50,422 nt of DNA from Paracoccaceae bacterium (GTDB lineage Bacteria; Pseudomonadota; Alphaproteobacteria; Rhodobacterales; Rhodobacteraceae), in assembly GCA_021647745.1 (NCBI GenBank), contig JAKIUB010000020.1, forward strand, positions 1 to 50,422, read 5' to 3'. Shown here piece after piece: positions 1-8,621 of the stretch. How positions within the stretch are numbered: the stretch's first letter is position 1; every line of letters starts with the position of its first letter. Made by a program: the position numbers and the translations under genes. Under the pieces are notes generated by a model that worked only from the letters and a program-made list of their open reading frames with translations, was not told where the DNA came from and searched no databases.

Positions 1-57
1 CTGAGCTAGACGCCTTGCCCTGCCCCGCGCAATACGGCGCACCATCCGGAGATATTC

Positions 58-177
58 ATGAACCCCAACACGATGCCGGCTGACCCGACACGTCGGAATT
101 ACGGCGAAGGTTTCTTTGTGGGGTGTTGGCGTTTATTCAAGTGTGGTTTCTTTTTGGAGGGGGGCAAAAAAACATGA
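58..177 (+). CDS. possible 39-residue ORF before polymerase gene
   Basis: An ATG preceded by GGAG (47-50) opens a 39-codon frame whose TGA overlaps the ATG of the next gene (ATGA at 174-177), an arrangement typical of translational coupling. The product is basic and aromatic-rich in its second half and resembles nothing I know. It may be a leader peptide, a remnant or chance. Bases 1-57 show no gene I can support; a TAG at 7-9 could end a gene lying outside the window. Confidence 0.2.
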   Translation: MNPNTMPADPTRRNYGEGFFVGCWRLFKCGFFLEGGKKT

Positions 178-1508
178 CCGCTTTGCCCCACTTACACCCA
201 ACAGACGAAAGACCTGTTGCCAATATTCCCCGCCGCCTGACCTTGGTCGACGCTCTGCTGTTTAGCGCGACATTTTTTCTGCTAACGAGCATCTACGTTA
301 CGGTGATATCGGAAATATGGGGGTATGCGGGTTTTGAGCGTGAAGTGAGTATATTGAAAACTACAGTTTCCTACTTGCTATTATTCGGAATACTACAACA
401 GATACCTAGGAGGTTCAGCACCCGCTCCTTTTTACTGGTCATGATTTTTTATATTTATCTGGTTCCGGCGTATATTTTATTTGCCGTAGGGGGGGCGTCC
501 TTGCTTTTTATATTGGTTGTGAGCCTAGCCTATTTACTGATTTTCATGGCTAGTTGGGTCAAGGTGAAACGAGTTAAGGTGGGAAAACTGTCAGGAAAGT
601 CTCTATTAGCTCTAGTTTTGGGGCTGTCCATGCTTACTGTTTTGGTGACAGCGGTCTATAGCGGTTTCAGCACCTTTAATTTGAACTTAATGAAGGTTTA
701 TGATTTTAGAAGTGACGCTGCAGCCAAGCTACCGGCAATTTTTGGCTATATCACCTCGCCAGTGGGGAAAATACTTCTGCCTGCCGGTGTAGTGCTTTCA
801 TTGTATTATGGCCGCACACGGACAGCGCTTTTATTTGTTGTTATCACGGTGCTCTATTTTGGCTTTGCACAACACAAAAGTATTCTGTTTGCGCCTCTTA
901 TGGTTTACCTCCTTTATATCGGTATCAAGAGAACAAAATCGCTCGCACCAATCCACATTCTGCTTTTTCTGATTGCTTTATCGGGCCTTGCCGAGCTGAT
1001 GTATAATCAGATTAGCGGCGGCCAAAACTATTTTTTTAATGGCCTGTTCATCAGGCGGTTGTTTTTTGTGCCACCGCTTATTGATACGATGTATCTTGAG
1101 TTTTTCTCCAGCAATCCGCTTCTTCTTTGGTCCCAGTCAAAGGTTTCTTTTGGTATGGTAGCGTCGCCTTATGAGTTGCAGGCGCCTTTCCTGATTGGAC
1201 AGGAATTTTTTGGAAATGCGGAGATGTCCGCGAATACCGGCATCATCGGTAGCGGCTTTTCAAATGCAAGCCTGATCGGCGTTACATTCTATGCGATTTT
1301 GCTCGGATTGGTGATTGCGTTTCTCAATGTGCAAGGGCAGATACTTGGGCATGCTCTGGTTGCGAGTATTTCCCTGACCATCGTTCTTTCCATCATGAAT
1401 TCATCTGATTTTGTGACCGCTTTTCTTACGCACGGGTTATTATGGTTGCTAATATTGCTTTTGCTTATGCCTCGTCAGGATAACCAAGGGCTAGGAGATT
1501 TGAAATGA
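174..1508 (+). CDS. polysaccharide polymerase-like membrane protein (Wzy-like)
   Basis: A 444-residue protein made almost entirely of hydrophobic segments (about ten or more membrane spans) with short polar loops, as expected for O-antigen/oligosaccharide repeat-unit polymerases of the inner membrane. The start at 174 is preferred over an upstream ATG at 123 because a strong GGAGGGGGG lies at 156-164. The function is inferred from topology, length and neighbours (glycosyltransferases and a flippase downstream), since Wzy proteins share little sequence. The stop overlaps the next start by 4 bp, so it is part of the operon. Base composition is AT-rich compared with the core genes in the rest of the window, which fits a horizontally variable locus. 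It could instead be another polytopic polysaccharide protein. Confidence 0.6.
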   Translation: MTALPHLHPTDERPVANIPRRLTLVDALLFSATFFLLTSIYVTVISEIWGYAGFEREVSILKTTVSYLLLFGILQQIPRRFSTRSFLLVMIFYIYLVPAYILFAVGGASLLFILVVSLAYLLIFMASWVKVKRVKVGKLSGKSLLALVLGLSMLTVLVTAVYSGFSTFNLNLMKVYDFRSDAAAKLPAIFGYITSPVGKILLPAGVVLSLYYGRTRTALLFVVITVLYFGFAQHKSILFAPLMVYLLYIGIKRTKSLAPIHILLFLIALSGLAELMYNQISGGQNYFFNGLFIRRLFFVPPLIDTMYLEFFSSNPLLLWSQSKVSFGMVASPYELQAPFLIGQEFFGNAEMSANTGIIGSGFSNASLIGVTFYAILLGLVIAFLNVQGQILGHALVASISLTIVLSIMNSSDFVTAFLTHGLLWLLILLLLMPRQDNQGLGDLK

Positions 1509-2644
1509 ATAATCCGAAAATCATCCACTTCACCACCCTGCATCCGCGCACCGATACCCGTATCAGGATCAAGGAAACCGCAACGCTTGCGGCGCGGCTT
1601 GAAGCCGAGGTTTTGCTTTACGTGCAGGATGGCAAGGGCGATGATATGAGCGCGCCGGACGGGGTCAAGACCATTGACACCGGTCCCCCACCCTCCGGCG
1701 GGCGCTTGGCGCGTATGACCCGCGGCAGCTGGCGCATGTATCGCGCGGTGCGCCGTGCCCGCCCCGATGTGGCGCATTTTCATGATCCGGAGCTGATCCC
1801 GATTGCCATATTGCTAAAACTGTCAGGCATCAAGATCATCTACGATGTGCATGAAGACCTGCCGCGCCAGATTATGAGTAAACAATATATTACTCCAGCT
1901 CTTCGTAAGCCAATTTCCTGTATTGTTTCTAAGATTGAGCAATTAGGAGCAAAAATATTTGACCACATTATCCCAGCCACACCCGAAATTGCCCAACATT
2001 TCCCAATCGAAAAAAAAACAATGGTCCAGAACTACCCACTGTTGGGAGAATTGCTTCATGTGGGAGACACCCCTTACAAAAAGCGCGCTCCTGACTTCGT
2101 ATATGTGGGTGGAATAACCCAAATACGGGGCATATTAGAAATACTAGAGGCGATCGGCAGACTTCGGAATAAAGAGTCACATCTTTTGTTAGGTGGGGCA
2201 TTTTCACCCTCAAAGCTGAAACATACTGCGGTGGGTAACAAAGGATGGCAACAGGTTGATTTTTATGGTTGGATAGGTCGGGAAAAAGTATCAGAAATTT
2301 TTTCCCGATCCAGAGCAGGCTTGGTGTTGTTTCACCCCGAACCCAATCACCTTTTCTCTCAACCAAATAAGCTTTTTGAATACATGTCAGCAGGATTGCC
2401 GATCATTGCCTCAGATTTCCCATATTGGAGAAGCTTCCTTGATGAGATTGGCTGCGCTATCTTCGTTGACCCTCAAGACCCCGAAGCCATTGCTGCTGCA
2501 ATGGAAAAAATCCTTTCTGATCCGCAAGCCGCAGAAAAAATGGGCCTTCTGGGAAAGAAAGCCGTAGAGGAAAAATTTAACTGGGAGGTGGAAGCCGACG
2601 AGCTGGTTAAAGTCTATCACAAGATATTGAGGGTTACAAAATAG
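1505..2644 (+). CDS. glycosyltransferase family 4
   Basis: A 379-residue GT-B fold sugar transferase, probably transferring a nucleotide-activated sugar to the growing lipid-linked repeat unit at the cytoplasmic face. The N-terminal half carries an acceptor-domain motif, DVAHFHDPELIP followed by YDVHED. The C-terminal half has the donor-binding E-x7-E type region (residues PNKLFEYMSAGLP), then a typical helical end. The start overlaps the polymerase stop by 4 bp. The gene is a compositional mosaic: up to about 1870 it is GC-rich (45 of 60 bases in 1681-1740 are G/C), after that AT-rich (25 of 60 in 2161-2220). This suggests recombination inside the gene. The exact sugar cannot be told. Confidence 0.8.
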   Translation: MNNPKIIHFTTLHPRTDTRIRIKETATLAARLEAEVLLYVQDGKGDDMSAPDGVKTIDTGPPPSGGRLARMTRGSWRMYRAVRRARPDVAHFHDPELIPIAILLKLSGIKIIYDVHEDLPRQIMSKQYITPALRKPISCIVSKIEQLGAKIFDHIIPATPEIAQHFPIEKKTMVQNYPLLGELLHVGDTPYKKRAPDFVYVGGITQIRGILEILEAIGRLRNKESHLLLGGAFSPSKLKHTAVGNKGWQQVDFYGWIGREKVSEIFSRSRAGLVLFHPEPNHLFSQPNKLFEYMSAGLPIIASDFPYWRSFLDEIGCAIFVDPQDPEAIAAAMEKILSDPQAAEKMGLLGKKAVEEKFNWEVEADELVKVYHKILRVTK

Positions 2645-2645
2645 C

Positions 2646-3749
2646 ATGGCAAATCAAAATAGAAAAAAAGTCATAACAGTGATTGGCGCGCGGCCGCAAT
2701 TTATCAAGGCGGCGGCGGTTTCACGTATTTTTGCACAAACAGAAGGTATTGAGGAACTGTTGCTTCATACAGGGCAGCACTATGACCGGAAAATGTCGGA
2801 TGTCTTTTTTAACGATTTGGGAATTCCCGCCCCTGCGTATAATGTTGGAATATCCGGCGGGGGGCATGGCTCTATGACCGGGCGAATGCTGATCGCTATT
2901 GAAGAGATACTATTATCCGAGAAGCCGGATTTTGTATTGGTGTATGGTGATACAAACTCGACATTGGCTGGCGCTCTGGTCGCGTCGAAGCTGCATATTC
3001 CTGTTGCCCATGTTGAAGCCGGGTTGCGCTCTTTTAACAAGGCAATGCCCGAAGAAATAAACCGGATATTGACGGATCACTGCTCTGATATTCTCTATTC
3101 TCCAACAGATGTTGCTACCAGAAATTTGCTGGGCGAAGGTGTCAGGGGGGACCGGATAGAGCAGGTCGGAGATATCATGTTCGATGCCGCCCTTCATTTC
3201 GGGAGGATATCCGAGCAGCTCGGAAACCGGATAAGCCAATACGGGCTGGAAAAGAAAAAATACGTTCTGGCAACGATTCACAGGCAGGAAAATGTAGACA
3301 ACCCGGATCGTTTGCGTGCCATTCTGGTCGGGTTGCAAAAGGTATCGGGCGAAATGCCGGTCATATTGCCGATCCATCCCAGAACACGCGACCGCATTGC
3401 GGCCTACGGAATGGAAGATTTAATCGCAGGACTCAAGATACAGGAGCCACTGGGGTATCTGGAAATGGTTGCTCTCGAGCGCGGGGCGGCTGTCATCGTA
3501 ACGGATTCCGGCGGTGTGCAAAAAGAAGCATTCTTCCACAATACCCCCTGTGTGACACTGAGGGACGAGACTGAATGGATAGAACTTGTCGAGGCAGGGT
3601 GGAATGTATTGCTGTCACCCGTTGATCCGACCGATATTTACCAAACTGTAATGTCCAGAATCGGAACATCCGGTGAAGATATAGCCCCTTACGGGAGCGG
3701 AGATGCGGCCCGGAAGATCGTAAACTCTCTCCAAAAGAGGTTCATATGA
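2646..3749 (+). CDS. wecB: UDP-N-acetylglucosamine 2-epimerase, non-hydrolysing
   Basis: This 367-residue cytoplasmic enzyme interconverts UDP-GlcNAc and UDP-ManNAc, feeding ManNAc-type sugars into surface polysaccharide. Family motifs seen in order are GARPQFIKAA near the N-terminus, HTGQHYD, VYGDTNSTLAG, HVEAGLRSF, PEEINRILTD, HRQENVD and DSGGVQKEA near residue 285. Length is normal for the family (about 360-380). The start lies one base after the preceding stop and the end overlaps the next start by 4 bp, so it is tightly coupled in the operon. No UDP-ManNAc dehydrogenase is visible in the window, so the final sugar may be made by a gene to the left. Confidence 0.9.
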   Translation: MANQNRKKVITVIGARPQFIKAAAVSRIFAQTEGIEELLLHTGQHYDRKMSDVFFNDLGIPAPAYNVGISGGGHGSMTGRMLIAIEEILLSEKPDFVLVYGDTNSTLAGALVASKLHIPVAHVEAGLRSFNKAMPEEINRILTDHCSDILYSPTDVATRNLLGEGVRGDRIEQVGDIMFDAALHFGRISEQLGNRISQYGLEKKKYVLATIHRQENVDNPDRLRAILVGLQKVSGEMPVILPIHPRTRDRIAAYGMEDLIAGLKIQEPLGYLEMVALERGAAVIVTDSGGVQKEAFFHNTPCVTLRDETEWIELVEAGWNVLLSPVDPTDIYQTVMSRIGTSGEDIAPYGSGDAARKIVNSLQKRFI

Positions 3750-4993
3750 AAACCGTCTGGCTGATCAATCAGTATGCCTCAACCCCCGAAACAGGGATTG
3801 GCGGGCGCCATCACTACCTCGCCAGTGAGTTGGCCAAGCGCGGGCATGATGTGTATCTGATTGCGGCCCGAAACCACCATTTGCTTTCCGAGCCGGAAGT
3901 TTCGGCGCAAAAACCTCAAATCGAACAGGTTGATGGCTACAAATTTGTTCGCCTGAATACGGTATCTTATAAACATGCCCACGACCCGCGCCGGATATTG
4001 AGCTGGTTTGTTTTTTCATGGCGATTGGCGAGGTTGCGAAAAAAACCTATTTTGGGGAGACCTGATGCAATTCTATACTCATCTCCATCGCCAGTAGGTC
4101 ATATGGGGGCTGAAAGGGTGGCACGTCATTTCAAATGCCGTCTGGTTTTTGAAGAACGTGATTTATGGCCAATGACGTTGATCGATATTGGCAATATTTC
4201 CAAGTGGCACCCCCTGATGTTGTTCATGCAGTGGGTTGAAGATCGAGCTTATCGCTTGTCTGATGCCGTAGTTTCAAACCTTCCCGGAGCAGTCGAACAC
4301 ATGACTTCAAGAGGGCTTGAACCCACTAAGTTTACTTGGGTAGCCAATGGAATATCTCTTGGTGAGGTTCGTAATAAAGAGCCTTTGCCACCAAGTTTTT
4401 TTGATGGGTTTCCTCAAAATAGATTTAGCATTTGTTTTGCAGGGACACTTGGGGTGGCGCAGGGGTTAAATACGCTGATAAGTGCGGCGGAAATCTTGAA
4501 AAATAGAGATGATATCCAGTTTGCATTTGTAGGTGATGGAAAAGAAAAGAAACATATACAAAATTTAGTGAGCGAGAAAAAATTAACGAATGTGTTCTTT
4601 TTCCCGAGAGTCCCAAAGGCTCAGGTTCAGTCTGTCCTCGAGAACTTTGATGTGTGCTATATCTCTCTGGTAAAATCTTCCGTGTTCAAATTTGGCATCG
4701 CCGCAAACAAAATATTTGACTACATGTATTCAGGAAAGCCGATCCTGCACAGTTATTCGGGTGCAAGAGACCCGATAGAGGAATATAAATGTGGCATCAC
4801 AGTAGAGGCCGAAAACCCTGACGCCGTGGCACGGGCTATCGAGGCGCTGGCCGCAATGCCTATTGAGGCGCGCGAAGCCATGGGCAAGCGTGGTCGGGCA
4901 GCCGTGATAACCCATCATGAATATGGCAAGCTTGCCGCCAAGCTGGAGGCTGTTTTGTTTCCGCCTGCGGCATGTGAAAAGGGTGAAAAATAG
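3746..4993 (+). CDS. glycosyltransferase family 4 (WbuB-like)
   Basis: A 415-residue GT-B glycosyltransferase. The N-terminus has the TPETGIGGRHHYLASEL region and a Rossmann-like HDVYLIAA stretch typical of WbuB/WcaL-type transferases that often add N-acetyl-fucosamine-like sugars. The C-terminal donor domain has AGTLGVAQGL, FVGDGKEK and the NKIFDYMYSGKPI segment corresponding to the E-x7-E region. It overlaps the epimerase gene by 4 bp. The middle (about 4300-4740) is more AT-rich than the two ends. The sugar specificity is an inference from resemblance only. Confidence 0.8.
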   Translation: MKTVWLINQYASTPETGIGGRHHYLASELAKRGHDVYLIAARNHHLLSEPEVSAQKPQIEQVDGYKFVRLNTVSYKHAHDPRRILSWFVFSWRLARLRKKPILGRPDAILYSSPSPVGHMGAERVARHFKCRLVFEERDLWPMTLIDIGNISKWHPLMLFMQWVEDRAYRLSDAVVSNLPGAVEHMTSRGLEPTKFTWVANGISLGEVRNKEPLPPSFFDGFPQNRFSICFAGTLGVAQGLNTLISAAEILKNRDDIQFAFVGDGKEKKHIQNLVSEKKLTNVFFFPRVPKAQVQSVLENFDVCYISLVKSSVFKFGIAANKIFDYMYSGKPILHSYSGARDPIEEYKCGITVEAENPDAVARAIEALAAMPIEAREAMGKRGRAAVITHHEYGKLAAKLEAVLFPPAACEKGEK

Positions 4994-5025
4994 ATGATGC
5001 CCGGGACGCGCCCTGACGATTCAAC

Positions 5026-6369
5026 ATGCTTTGGAATGCATTAATGAAAAACTGGATAGCCTGGATATCTTCATTTAACCTGTCTGGCTCAAGCTTCAAG
5101 CGGGATGTTTTGGCGAGCATTCTGGTAAAAATAATGTATTTCATTCTGGGCTTTGTGGTGTCGGTGCTTGCCGCGCGCTTATTGGGTATTAAAGATTACG
5201 GTATTTTTTCATTTTTTATATCAATTACAGCGGTTCTGGCTGTATTTTCCCAATTGGGGAGCCGAACCCTGCTGCTGCGCCATCTTCCGCCAATTGTTGA
5301 TGAAGGGAAATACGGAGAAGGGCTTGGCCTAACCTTGGTCATTCTTCTTATTATTGGAGCCATCAGCAGTGCCTCCGTGCTAGCCATAGCCTTGCTTTTT
5401 CCGCAATTCCAAGTGGGTGGTGAGAATGTGCTCTACAACCCGTTCAATTTGTTTCTTCTGGTTTTCAGCCAAGTTATTATTGTTGCGTTATCCGGGGTAA
5501 TGAGGGCCATGAAATACGTGGTTTTCAGCCAGATCATCGAGTTTTTGCTTATCCCTATAATGTTTCTCGTTGCTCTAAGCGTGTTCAGTATGGTTTTTGA
5601 ATCGGTCATCTGGAGTGATGCATTCGGATTGCGCAGCCTGACTTTTCTTCTGGGAGCCATCTTTCAGGTTGCCCTTTCAGTTTGGCTTCTCAAAAAGGTG
5701 TTTGCCATCAAGCCGGTATTCAGGGGCGTTGGCAAAAAAATCAGCCATACCCTAGTATTTTCGGCATTTGAAATTATTCGGGTTTTGCATTCCCAATTTC
5801 CCCTGATCGCACTTGGCGTGTTTGCCAGCGTGACAGATATTGCCATTTTCAGGGTTGCCTTCCTCGTCAGCCTGCTTGTCGGCTTTACGCTTTCAGCTTT
5901 TGGTATCTCTCTTAGCTCGCGCCTCTCTAGTGCATATGCAAAAGGCGATCTTTCCGAGATTGAAAGGCTTGCCAAAATTGTGAGCCGCAACGGCTTTTTC
6001 TTGTCATTTCCAGCATTTTTACTGCTGGTATTAGCTGGTCCGTGGTTGTTCAATACTGCCTTTGGTCCCGAGTTTGCAGGCGCGTATTACCTCTCTCTTT
6101 TGCTTGCCGGCTCTCAGGTCGTGTACGCATGGACAGGGCAGGTAGGGCTGATCCTCAACCTGACCGGATTTGGCGGAAAAACGGCAGTGGTTTCTGCTCT
6201 GGCACTCTTGTTCCAGATCGTATTGTTTTTTGTGCTGGTTCCGTTTTTGGGGGGGCTGGGTGCTGCAGGTGCATTTGCTGCTTCAGAAATATTTCTCCAA
6301 ATACTACTAACAAGAAGAGTTATAAATCTTGTCCGGGTGAATCCGCTCTGGCTGCCGAGGGTAAAATAA
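5026..6369 (+). CDS. polysaccharide flippase, Wzx-like (MATE/MOP superfamily)
   Basis: A 447-residue integral membrane protein with about twelve hydrophobic segments. It belongs to the Wzx/PST-type exporters that flip undecaprenyl-linked repeat units across the inner membrane. Visible family features are an N-terminal LAARLLGIKDYGIFSFFIS segment, the usual conserved region after the first helix, and repeated charged loops between helices. A second in-frame ATG at 5044 could be the true start; neither has a strong Shine-Dalgarno. It follows the glycosyltransferase after 32 bp. The stop is followed in the same frame by the start-less N-terminus of the next, degraded glycosyltransferase. Confidence 0.75.
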   Translation: MLWNALMKNWIAWISSFNLSGSSFKRDVLASILVKIMYFILGFVVSVLAARLLGIKDYGIFSFFISITAVLAVFSQLGSRTLLLRHLPPIVDEGKYGEGLGLTLVILLIIGAISSASVLAIALLFPQFQVGGENVLYNPFNLFLLVFSQVIIVALSGVMRAMKYVVFSQIIEFLLIPIMFLVALSVFSMVFESVIWSDAFGLRSLTFLLGAIFQVALSVWLLKKVFAIKPVFRGVGKKISHTLVFSAFEIIRVLHSQFPLIALGVFASVTDIAIFRVAFLVSLLVGFTLSAFGISLSSRLSSAYAKGDLSEIERLAKIVSRNGFFLSFPAFLLLVLAGPWLFNTAFGPEFAGAYYLSLLLAGSQVVYAWTGQVGLILNLTGFGGKTAVVSALALLFQIVLFFVLVPFLGGLGAAGAFAASEIFLQILLTRRVINLVRVNPLWLPRVK

Positions 6370-7020
6370 AACGCATATCTTGTTATCCCGTCCTGGTATA
6401 CTTCGCCAGCAAACCCTTTACGCGGAATGTTTTTTAAGGACCTGGCAGAAATGCTACAGTCTTTTGGCCATGATGTCGGAGTGATTGCGCCTTGTGCGCA
6501 TTCGGTAAAGGAAGTCAGGATTACCCGCCGTTTCAAAGGCCCACGCTACTCTAACGTTAATGGGGTTCATACATTTAGAGATGATTTTATAGCGGTTCCC
6601 AAGGCGAAAAAATGGAATAGCCAGCGCTGGGTGGATAAATGCCGGCGCCTGCCTGCGCCATCTGGCACAACAGCTCCATCTCGGCCAGAAGTTCGAAATA
6701 TATTATGGGAAAGTGATTGCCTTGTTTCGAGCAGTGATGCTGAAACTTTTGGTGTGACACTGATAGAAGCGATGGCTTCTGGATTACCGGTTGTGGCAAC
6801 ACGAAGTGGCGGACCGGAAGGGTTTATTGTTCCCGATGTTGGTTTTCTGGTTACCCCTGGAAACCCCGAAGAGCTAAGCAATGCCATGAAAAATGTAGTG
6901 GATGACCAACAAGCATGGAATGAAAAATCAGACGCCATAGCTGAATACGCTAAAATGCGGTTTGGAAAAAGCGCTATCCACCGCGAATACATGACCGTTT
7001 ACAAGTGTGCTTTGGGTTGA
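6370..7020 (+). pseudogene. glycosyltransferase family 4 with internal deletion and no normal start
   Basis: Read in frame from just after the flippase stop, the sequence gives YLVIPSWYTSPANPLRGMFF, a classic GT4 N-terminus, but no ATG, GTG or TTG lies before it; the first ATG is at 6427, already inside the conserved domain. After about 75 codons it jumps from the N-terminal domain straight to the C-terminal donor domain (SSDAETFGVTLIEAMASGLP, then VATRSGGPEG). Roughly 150-200 residues expected between them are missing, though the frame is kept. The residual ORF of 197 codons from 6427 is too short for a working GT4 (usually 350-400). I infer a pseudogene. An unusual truncated enzyme is the alternative. 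Confidence 0.75.
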
Positions 7021-7021
7021 A

Positions 7022-7258
7022 ATGAAGATTGCATTTAATAGAGCTACCTACTTGTTTATCCTGCCAATTCTGGCGGCGCTTGGGCCATATTTCGAGGTTG
7101 TAAATATATCGGGGGTGAATCTTTATGCTTTTCGGGTGGCTGTTTTGCTTGGCCTTGCCGTGGTGCTGCTTAACCCGGGCAGTAGAAAAACCATTCACCG
7201 CGAAGCGGGCCTGTTTCTTGTTCTATTCGGAATTTGGCTGATTTGGGCATTGGAGGAA
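7022..7258 (+). pseudogene. O-antigen ligase/polymerase, N-terminal fragment
   Basis: The ATG at 7022, one base after the preceding stop, begins a protein with the start of an O-antigen ligase/Wzy-like family member: a hydrophobic stretch, then SGVNLYAFRVAVLLGL, then a second stretch ending FGIWLIWAL. About 79 residues survive of an expected 400 or more; homology ends near 7250 where insertion-sequence remnants begin. The matching C-terminal fragment is at 8622-8906 on the same strand. The gene is therefore broken rather than absent. Confidence 0.7.
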
Positions 7259-7274
7259 TAACACCAATACAAAA

Positions 7275-7524
7275 GCTGAGAAATGCAGCCTGAATTCTAC
7301 TGAAACGCCCCATTAAAAATAGGGGGATTACCGCAGGCTCACAGCGCGGTGGTAATTCCATGGCCATTGCCTTCACCCTCATTGAAGCAGCCAAGCTGAA
7401 CAAGATTGATCCGCAGGCTTGGCTCACGTGGGTTCTGGAACGAATAGCCGACCACAAAATCAACAGGCTAGACGAACTAATGCCGTGGAATTATAGTTCA
7501 GGAACGTAATTAGCGGACGCTTAC
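7275..7524 (+). mobile_element. IS66-family remnant (3' end of tnpC and right terminus)
   Basis: In frame from about 7312 to the TAA at 7507-7509 the translation is the C-terminus of an IS66 TnpC transposase, including GSQRGGNSMAIAFTLIEAAK and the DPQAWL...DELMPWNY ending. Upstream of about 7297 the frame is interrupted by a stop, so only the tail remains. The element terminus is read as 7524: on the opposite strand the end is GTAAGCGTCCGC, the usual IS66 family terminal sequence. The left boundary, at the junction with the broken ligase gene, is approximate. It cannot encode a working transposase. Confidence 0.75.
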
Positions 7525-7589
7525 CCTAAGAAACCCGAGGATACTGTTCAAACAAACCGAGCCACCTCTCAATGCTTGCGCACGCCACG

Positions 7590-8171
7590 TCATTTGCATT
7601 CGTTTAGGGTGGTCGAAATAATGTCCTCGTAGTCCAACGGGAATGTAACGCTTTGAGGGTCCAGGCGAAGTATCTGGGCACTCACTTGTGCAAAAGCCAT
7701 ACACTCATATTGATCGAACGCTTCGAAGAGTTTCACGCGAATAGTATCTTCCGTTGCAGATGTCCTCCCCAACTTGGCCGCTTCAACGATGATATCTCTT
7801 TCAGCCTGCGTCGGGGTCAGGCAAGTTGATAGATTGTATTTCGCTTTGGCTTCATCGAAATACGACTGCGTGTGTGCATCGATTTCAGCAAAACCTAAGA
7901 TATTGGAGACATGGTCAGCCAACGCCATGATCGCCAGAAAATACTTATTAACTGCTTCGGTGGTTACATCATCCAGAGATGGGTCAATCTCGATTGGGTT
8001 AGTATCGGCCCAATAGCCAGGTTGTAACGCCACTAGGTTTGCCCATTCAGTTGGACAATTGGTCGCCGCAATATCGGGACGGCTGATTGTGTCCAAGTTC
8101 TCAGCATAAGAAACTGTACCCGTCAGAACGAGCATTGCAAAAGAGGCGAACCATGCTGATTTTGTCTCCAT
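7590..8171 (-). CDS. secreted protein of unknown function between IS66 ends
   Basis: A 193-residue protein with a clear Sec signal peptide (residues 1-23: KSAW start, hydrophobic core, cleavage after SYA). The mature part has four cysteines (39, 117, 157, 192) that could form two disulfides, an alternating acidic/helical make-up and no motif I recognise. The start at 8171 is preceded by AAGGAA (8178-8183). It lies only 17 bp from an IS66 terminus, so its promoter must lie in or across the IS end. It is the only intact gene between the two halves of a broken polysaccharide gene and reads against them. It looks like transposon-carried cargo; its role is unknown. Confidence 0.7.
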   Translation of the reverse strand: METKSAWFASFAMLVLTGTVSYAENLDTISRPDIAATNCPTEWANLVALQPGYWADTNPIEIDPSLDDVTTEAVNKYFLAIMALADHVSNILGFAEIDAHTQSYFDEAKAKYNLSTCLTPTQAERDIIVEAAKLGRTSATEDTIRVKLFEAFDQYECMAFAQVSAQILRLDPQSVTFPLDYEDIISTTLNECK

Positions 8172-8188
8172 AGCGTAGTATTCCTTAT

Positions 8189-8294
8189 GTAAGCGTCCGC
8201 TAATTACGTTCCTGAACTATAATTCCACGGCATTAGTTCGTCTAGCCTGCTGGTTTTGTGGTCGGCTATTCGTGCCAGAACCCACGTGAGCCAA
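8189..8294 (-). mobile_element. IS66-family remnant, inverted copy of right terminus
   Basis: The minus strand reads the last 29 or so codons of tnpC (WLTWVLARIADH... DELMPWNYSSGT, stop) and ends at 8189 with GTAAGCGTCCGC. It is almost identical to the copy ending at 7524. Its inner side is cut exactly where an IS3-type end starts at 8295. No coding capacity remains. Confidence 0.8.
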
Positions 8295-8621
8295 TGACCC
8301 GCGCCCCAAGTATTCTCCAGCTTGATGGAGAGTCCTTGGGTTTAAATTGATGGCGTTATGCGGCCAGTTTGTCCATTGTTTTATTCTCTGCAAATTCCAT
8401 AGGTGTCAGGTTTCCCAGTGCTGAATGCGGGCGTTGGTGGTTGTAATCGTGCTGCCAGAGTTCCAGAATCTCCCATGCATCTGATAGCGAGCTGAACAGG
8501 TTTTCATTTAGGCATTCGTCCCGCAGCTTGCCATTGAAGCTCTCGATGAAGCCATTTTGTTGGGGCTTGCCATGCGCGATATAGTGCCAATCCACGCCCG
8601 TATGCGCAGAAGACTTGCGGT
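8295..8621 (-). mobile_element. IS3-family (IS407-like) transposase remnant, 3' part
   Basis: On the minus strand an open frame ending at 8356 encodes the C-terminus of an IS3-type OrfB integrase: TGVDWHYIAHGKPQQNGFIE, then SFNGKLRDECLNE, then NHQRPHSALGNLTPMEF. It carries the final catalytic glutamate region of the DDE domain but lacks everything before it. The element end is placed at 8295 (TGACCC...), where IS66 similarity stops. The 5' part is lost; the homology runs into the broken ligase gene near 8621. The translated remnant without its upstream part cannot transpose. Confidence 0.8.

Larger units (their letters stand above)
7419..8294. repeat. 106-bp inverted repeat of IS66 ends around a cargo gene
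   Basis: Positions 7419-7524 and 8189-8294 are reverse complements with three mismatches (103 of 106). Both are IS66 right ends pointing tail to tail, so the 664 bp between them (7525-8188) lie outside both elements. This is the geometry of the inside of a composite transposon with inverted IS arms. Bases directly next to the two termini (7525-7532 and 8181-8188) do not form an obvious direct repeat. The outer ends of both IS copies are lost. Confidence 0.85.

Noticed and set aside
1475..1783. 102-codon minus-strand frame inside the glycosyltransferase gene
   Set aside because: It lies opposite a well-supported gene, has no recognisable product and reflects the GC-rich start of that gene.
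7525..8188. Target-site duplication next to the two IS66 ends
   Set aside because: The flanking octamers (7525-7532 and 8181-8188) are not identical in either orientation, so no duplication can be claimed.
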